Shown piece after piece: positions 45,983-47,550 of a stretch of DNA of 47,550 bases (position 1 is its first letter; each line of letters starts with the position of its first letter). The notes beneath the pieces are model-generated. The model was not told the origin of the DNA, ran no database searches, and worked only from the letters and a program-made list of their open reading frames with translations. The stretch spans positions 1 through 47,550 of the forward strand of contig JAOSJK010000067.1 in assembly GCA_027494135.1 (NCBI GenBank), given 5' to 3'. Made by a program: the position numbers and the translations under genes. Origin of the DNA: Acidimicrobiia bacterium. Its GTDB lineage: Bacteria > Actinomycetota > Acidimicrobiia > IMCC26256 > PALSA-610.

Positions 45983-46469
45983 TTACGCCTCGCCGGATGT
46001 CTCTAACGCCCACGCGCGCACCTCGGCTCCGACACGAAAGCCGGATCCATCGGGGGCGTCCAAGTGTGCGCGTACCGACGGGATCGCGCCGAGCTGCTTC
46101 AGCCGGACGAGGATTGCCACCGTCCCGGTGGAGGGGGACGCCTCGACGACCGGCGACGCGCCGAGCATCACGGTCATCCAGCACGATGATGGCGTCGAGG
46201 GTCGTGGCGAGCGCGATCGCCGCGGCCTCGCCGGGACCAAGTCGGAGCTCGCCCGCCGACGCGGTCTCGGCAGGCGCTGCTACGCGCACGGACCCGCGCG
46301 TCGACGGCTCTCCTGACCGGTGCCGCGCCCGGTCGATCGCCGGCCAGGCTTCCTCGAATACAGCCGCGGGCACGACGAGCCTGCCGGGGCGATCGCCGAC
46401 CGCCTCAAGGAGATCGAGCCGCGCCGGGGCGATCAGCGCGGTCGTGTCGAGGACGAGCTCGGGACTCAC
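45983..46469 (-). CDS. PIN-domain toxin (VapC-like), frameshifted
   Basis: The GTG at 46469 overlaps the antitoxin stop (GTGA). The product starts VSPELVLDTTALIAPARLDL (first Asp), with GRLVVPAAVFEEAWPAIDRA (Glu) and GELRLGPGEAAAIALATTLD, then AIIVLDDRDARRVA (later acidic residues). After a break near 46145 the end reads GTVAILVRLKQLGAIPSVRA, HLDAPDGSGF. The L-G-x-G-E-A-x-A-I-x-L-A...D-D-x-x-A-R pattern is that of the DUF3368/COG2405-type PIN proteins usually paired with UPF0175-type antitoxins. Confidence 0.82.
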
Positions 46470-46790
46470 CCACCGAGGGCCCGAAGGTCGCGCTCGAGCT
46501 CGTCGCGCGCGCCGCGGAAGATCGGGATGCCGCGGCTGGCAGTACTCGATGAAAGCCGCGACGTCCGTGCCGGCCAGGCGGGCCGCGCGGCCGAGTGACA
46601 TGCCGGCCTCGTCGTAGAGCGTGGCGGCGATCGTGATGCGGGCATCGGCCTCGTGCTCGCCCGGGTTCCGCAGGGACAGCAGCAGCGCCTCCGGATCGTC
46701 GCGGCTCGTGATCAGCACGGCGTGCTCTCGGGCAGCGCGCACGGCCCGGCTCGGGTTGTCCTTCAGATCGCGAATGCCGACCGTCTTCAT
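46466..46790 (-). CDS. Phd/UPF0175-type antitoxin, frameshifted near its end
   Basis: The ATG at 46790 gives MKTVGIRDLKDNPSRAVRAA, REHAVLITSRDDPEALLLSL, a Phd/YefM-like DNA-binding opening. It continues ITIAATLYDEAGMSLGRAAR, LAGTDVAAFIEYCQ, and after one break RGIPIFRGARDELERDLRAL, the end of the UPF0175 family. The TGA at 46466-46468 overlaps the toxin GTG, a classic antitoxin-toxin coupling. The start codon lies inside a dyad (46789-46812), consistent with autoregulation and with a leaderless or near-leaderless message. Confidence 0.85.
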
Positions 46791-46812
46791 GTTCCCCGGT
46801 ATGTGGGAACAT
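46789..46812 (-). promoter_or_regulatory. Dyad over the antitoxin start, autoregulatory operator candidate
   Basis: ATGTTCCC (46789-46796) and GGGAACAT (46805-46812) form a perfect 8-bp inverted repeat with an 8-nt spacer. The antitoxin start codon (46788-46790) overlaps its proximal arm. Confidence 0.55.
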
Positions 46813-46867
46813 CGCGTTCCATCAAGGGTGACGTCGGGCGGCGAGCCCGGTGGTCCAGCCGAGGTGC

Positions 46868-46884
46868 TATGATGGCGTCATCAT
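46868..46884 (+). promoter_or_regulatory. -10 element and dyad at the start of the ribbon-helix-helix antitoxin
   Basis: TATGAT (46868-46873) is a good -10 element only 9 bases before the ATG at 46883, so the message would be leaderless or nearly so. The dyad ATGATG-GCGT-CATCAT (46869-46884) overlaps both the -10 and the start, fitting repression by the antitoxin itself. Confidence 0.5.
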
Positions 46885-47135
46885 GGTGCAGCGAACGCAG
46901 ATCACGCTTCAGCCCGAGCAGCACCGGCGGGCCCGGCGACGCGCCGCCGAGCTCGGCGTCTCGCTGGCCAGTATGGGCGTGGGCTGGTCGCCCCACGACC
47001 TCGGCGAAGGTCGAGCCGCTGGAGACGTGAGCTCCATCCTCGACCTCGGCGACACCGGTGGCTCCGACGTCCGGCACCTCAGGATCAGTACCGGCCGAAG
47101 CGATCGACAGGGTCCGGTCTCACCGGAACCGGTGA
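46883..47135 (+). CDS. Ribbon-helix-helix antitoxin (VapB-like), frameshifted
   Basis: The ATG at 46883 gives MVQRTQITLQPEQHRRARRR and AAELGVSLA, a CopG/ribbon-helix-helix N-terminus. After a break near 46975 comes DLGEGRAAGDVSSILDLGDT and GGSDV, the linker region that binds the toxin. A further slip near 47060 ends the frame at a TGA (47133-47135) overlapping the toxin GTG. Length (about 83 aa) fits VapB. Confidence 0.75.
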
Positions 47136-47534
47136 CCCTCTTCGTCGACAGCTCCGTCTTCTACGCCGGCGCCGACCGGGGCGACTCCAGCCACACGTCC
47201 GCCGCCGCGCTCCTGAAGTCAGAGTCGCTCGTCACCACCGACCATGTGCTCGCGGAGACGTGGCTGCTGCTGAACGCGCGGCTCGGCCGGCCGGCTGCCG
47301 AGCGCTCTGGGAGGGGCTCGAAGCGGGGCGGCGGGAGCTGGAACCGGTTGGCCCGGGCGACCTCGAACGGGCTTGGTCGATCGGCCAGGAGTTCCCGATC
47401 GGGACTTCTCGCTGGTGGATCGAACCAGCTTCGCGGTGATGCTCCGACTCGGCGTCCATCGAGTCGCGAGCTTCGACGATGAAGGTGCTGGAGTCTTGTG
47501 TCCCAGCTACCAGGTTAACCTAAGCAATACGTAA
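47132..47534 (+). CDS. VapC-like PIN-domain toxin, frameshifted
   Basis: The GTG at 47132 begins VTLFVDSSVFYAGADRGDSS (first Asp), then AAALLKSESLVTTDHVLAET (Glu) and WLLLNARLGRPAAE. After a break near 47305 come WEGLEAGRRELEPVGPGDLE, RAWSIGQEFPDRDFSLVDRT (the D-x-x-x-S-x-x-D motif), SFAVMLRLGVHRVASFDD. The end reads GAGVLCPSYQVNLSNT to a TAA at 47532-47534. These proteins are Mg2+-dependent ribonucleases, often acting on tRNA. The partner antitoxin is directly upstream and overlapping. Confidence 0.85.
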
Positions 47535-47550
47535 CTGAAATCAAAGCATA

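Overview
The window is GC-rich bacterial DNA with very short intergenic gaps, many ATGA/GTGA stop-start overlaps, GTG and TTG starts and at least two apparently leaderless genes. A glutaminyl-tRNA synthetase next to tRNA-Gln(CTG), MAG-like gene content and the families seen suggest an uncultured, high-GC, soil- or water-type bacterium, possibly of the Chloroflexota (Limnocylindria-like). That taxonomic guess is inference. Most genes carry several +1/-1 frame breaks whose reading resumes perfectly in another frame. This looks like uncorrected long-read indels rather than decay, so spans below are whole-gene spans stitched across frames unless a gene is called intact.

Layout. 0-6 kb: an SAF/CpaB-like gene, a DUF3800-like gene, a HEPN-like hypothetical, an intact orphan ORF with a leaderless promoter, and an IS110 remnant truncated at both ends. 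6-13.6 kb: a catabolic/transport operon (IclR regulator, fused two-domain ABC permease, ATPase, M19-like dipeptidase, RraA-like protein, lipoprotein binding protein), a strong palindromic hairpin, then an alpha/beta hydrolase. 13.7-20.8 kb: signal peptidase I and a conjugation-like module (split VirB4, transglycosylase/M23 hydrolase, TraG/VirD4-like coupling ATPase, replication-relaxation protein). 21.1-32.1 kb: a second catabolic island (amidase, SsuABC-like importer with two permeases, LLM flavin monooxygenase, two amidohydrolases, M20 peptidase), which reads as uptake and ring-opening of a nitrogen heterocycle or amide.

33.1-42.4 kb is the most unusual part. It holds two different ubiquitin-like conjugation loci about 4 kb apart. 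Locus A (33.1-36.0 kb) encodes in tight translational coupling a beta-grasp ubiquitin-like protein, an E2-like protein with a PN...DGxxCLG active-site motif, a small helical protein, a JAB/JAMM protease and a ThiF/E1 enzyme. It is followed by a P-loop ATPase and a tyrosine recombinase, and resembles a divergent PRTRC cassette. Locus B (40.2-42.4 kb) encodes a small basic protein, a single multiubiquitin-type domain, a DUF6791/ThiF E1 and a DUF6527 protein, behind a promoter with an operator and a hairpin-rich leader. A minus-strand XRE-ImmA/IrrE plus PIN pair lies between them.

42.4-47.5 kb: a second tyrosine recombinase (minus strand) abuts a tRNA-Gln(CTG), followed by a DUF433-like antitoxin candidate, glnS with a second tRNA-Gln(CTG) just upstream of it, and two PIN-type toxin-antitoxin pairs. 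A 16-nt direct repeat embedded in paired 16-bp boxes occurs both at 1.3 kb and right at the 3' end of the first tRNA-Gln. This raises the possibility that most of the window is one integrative element.
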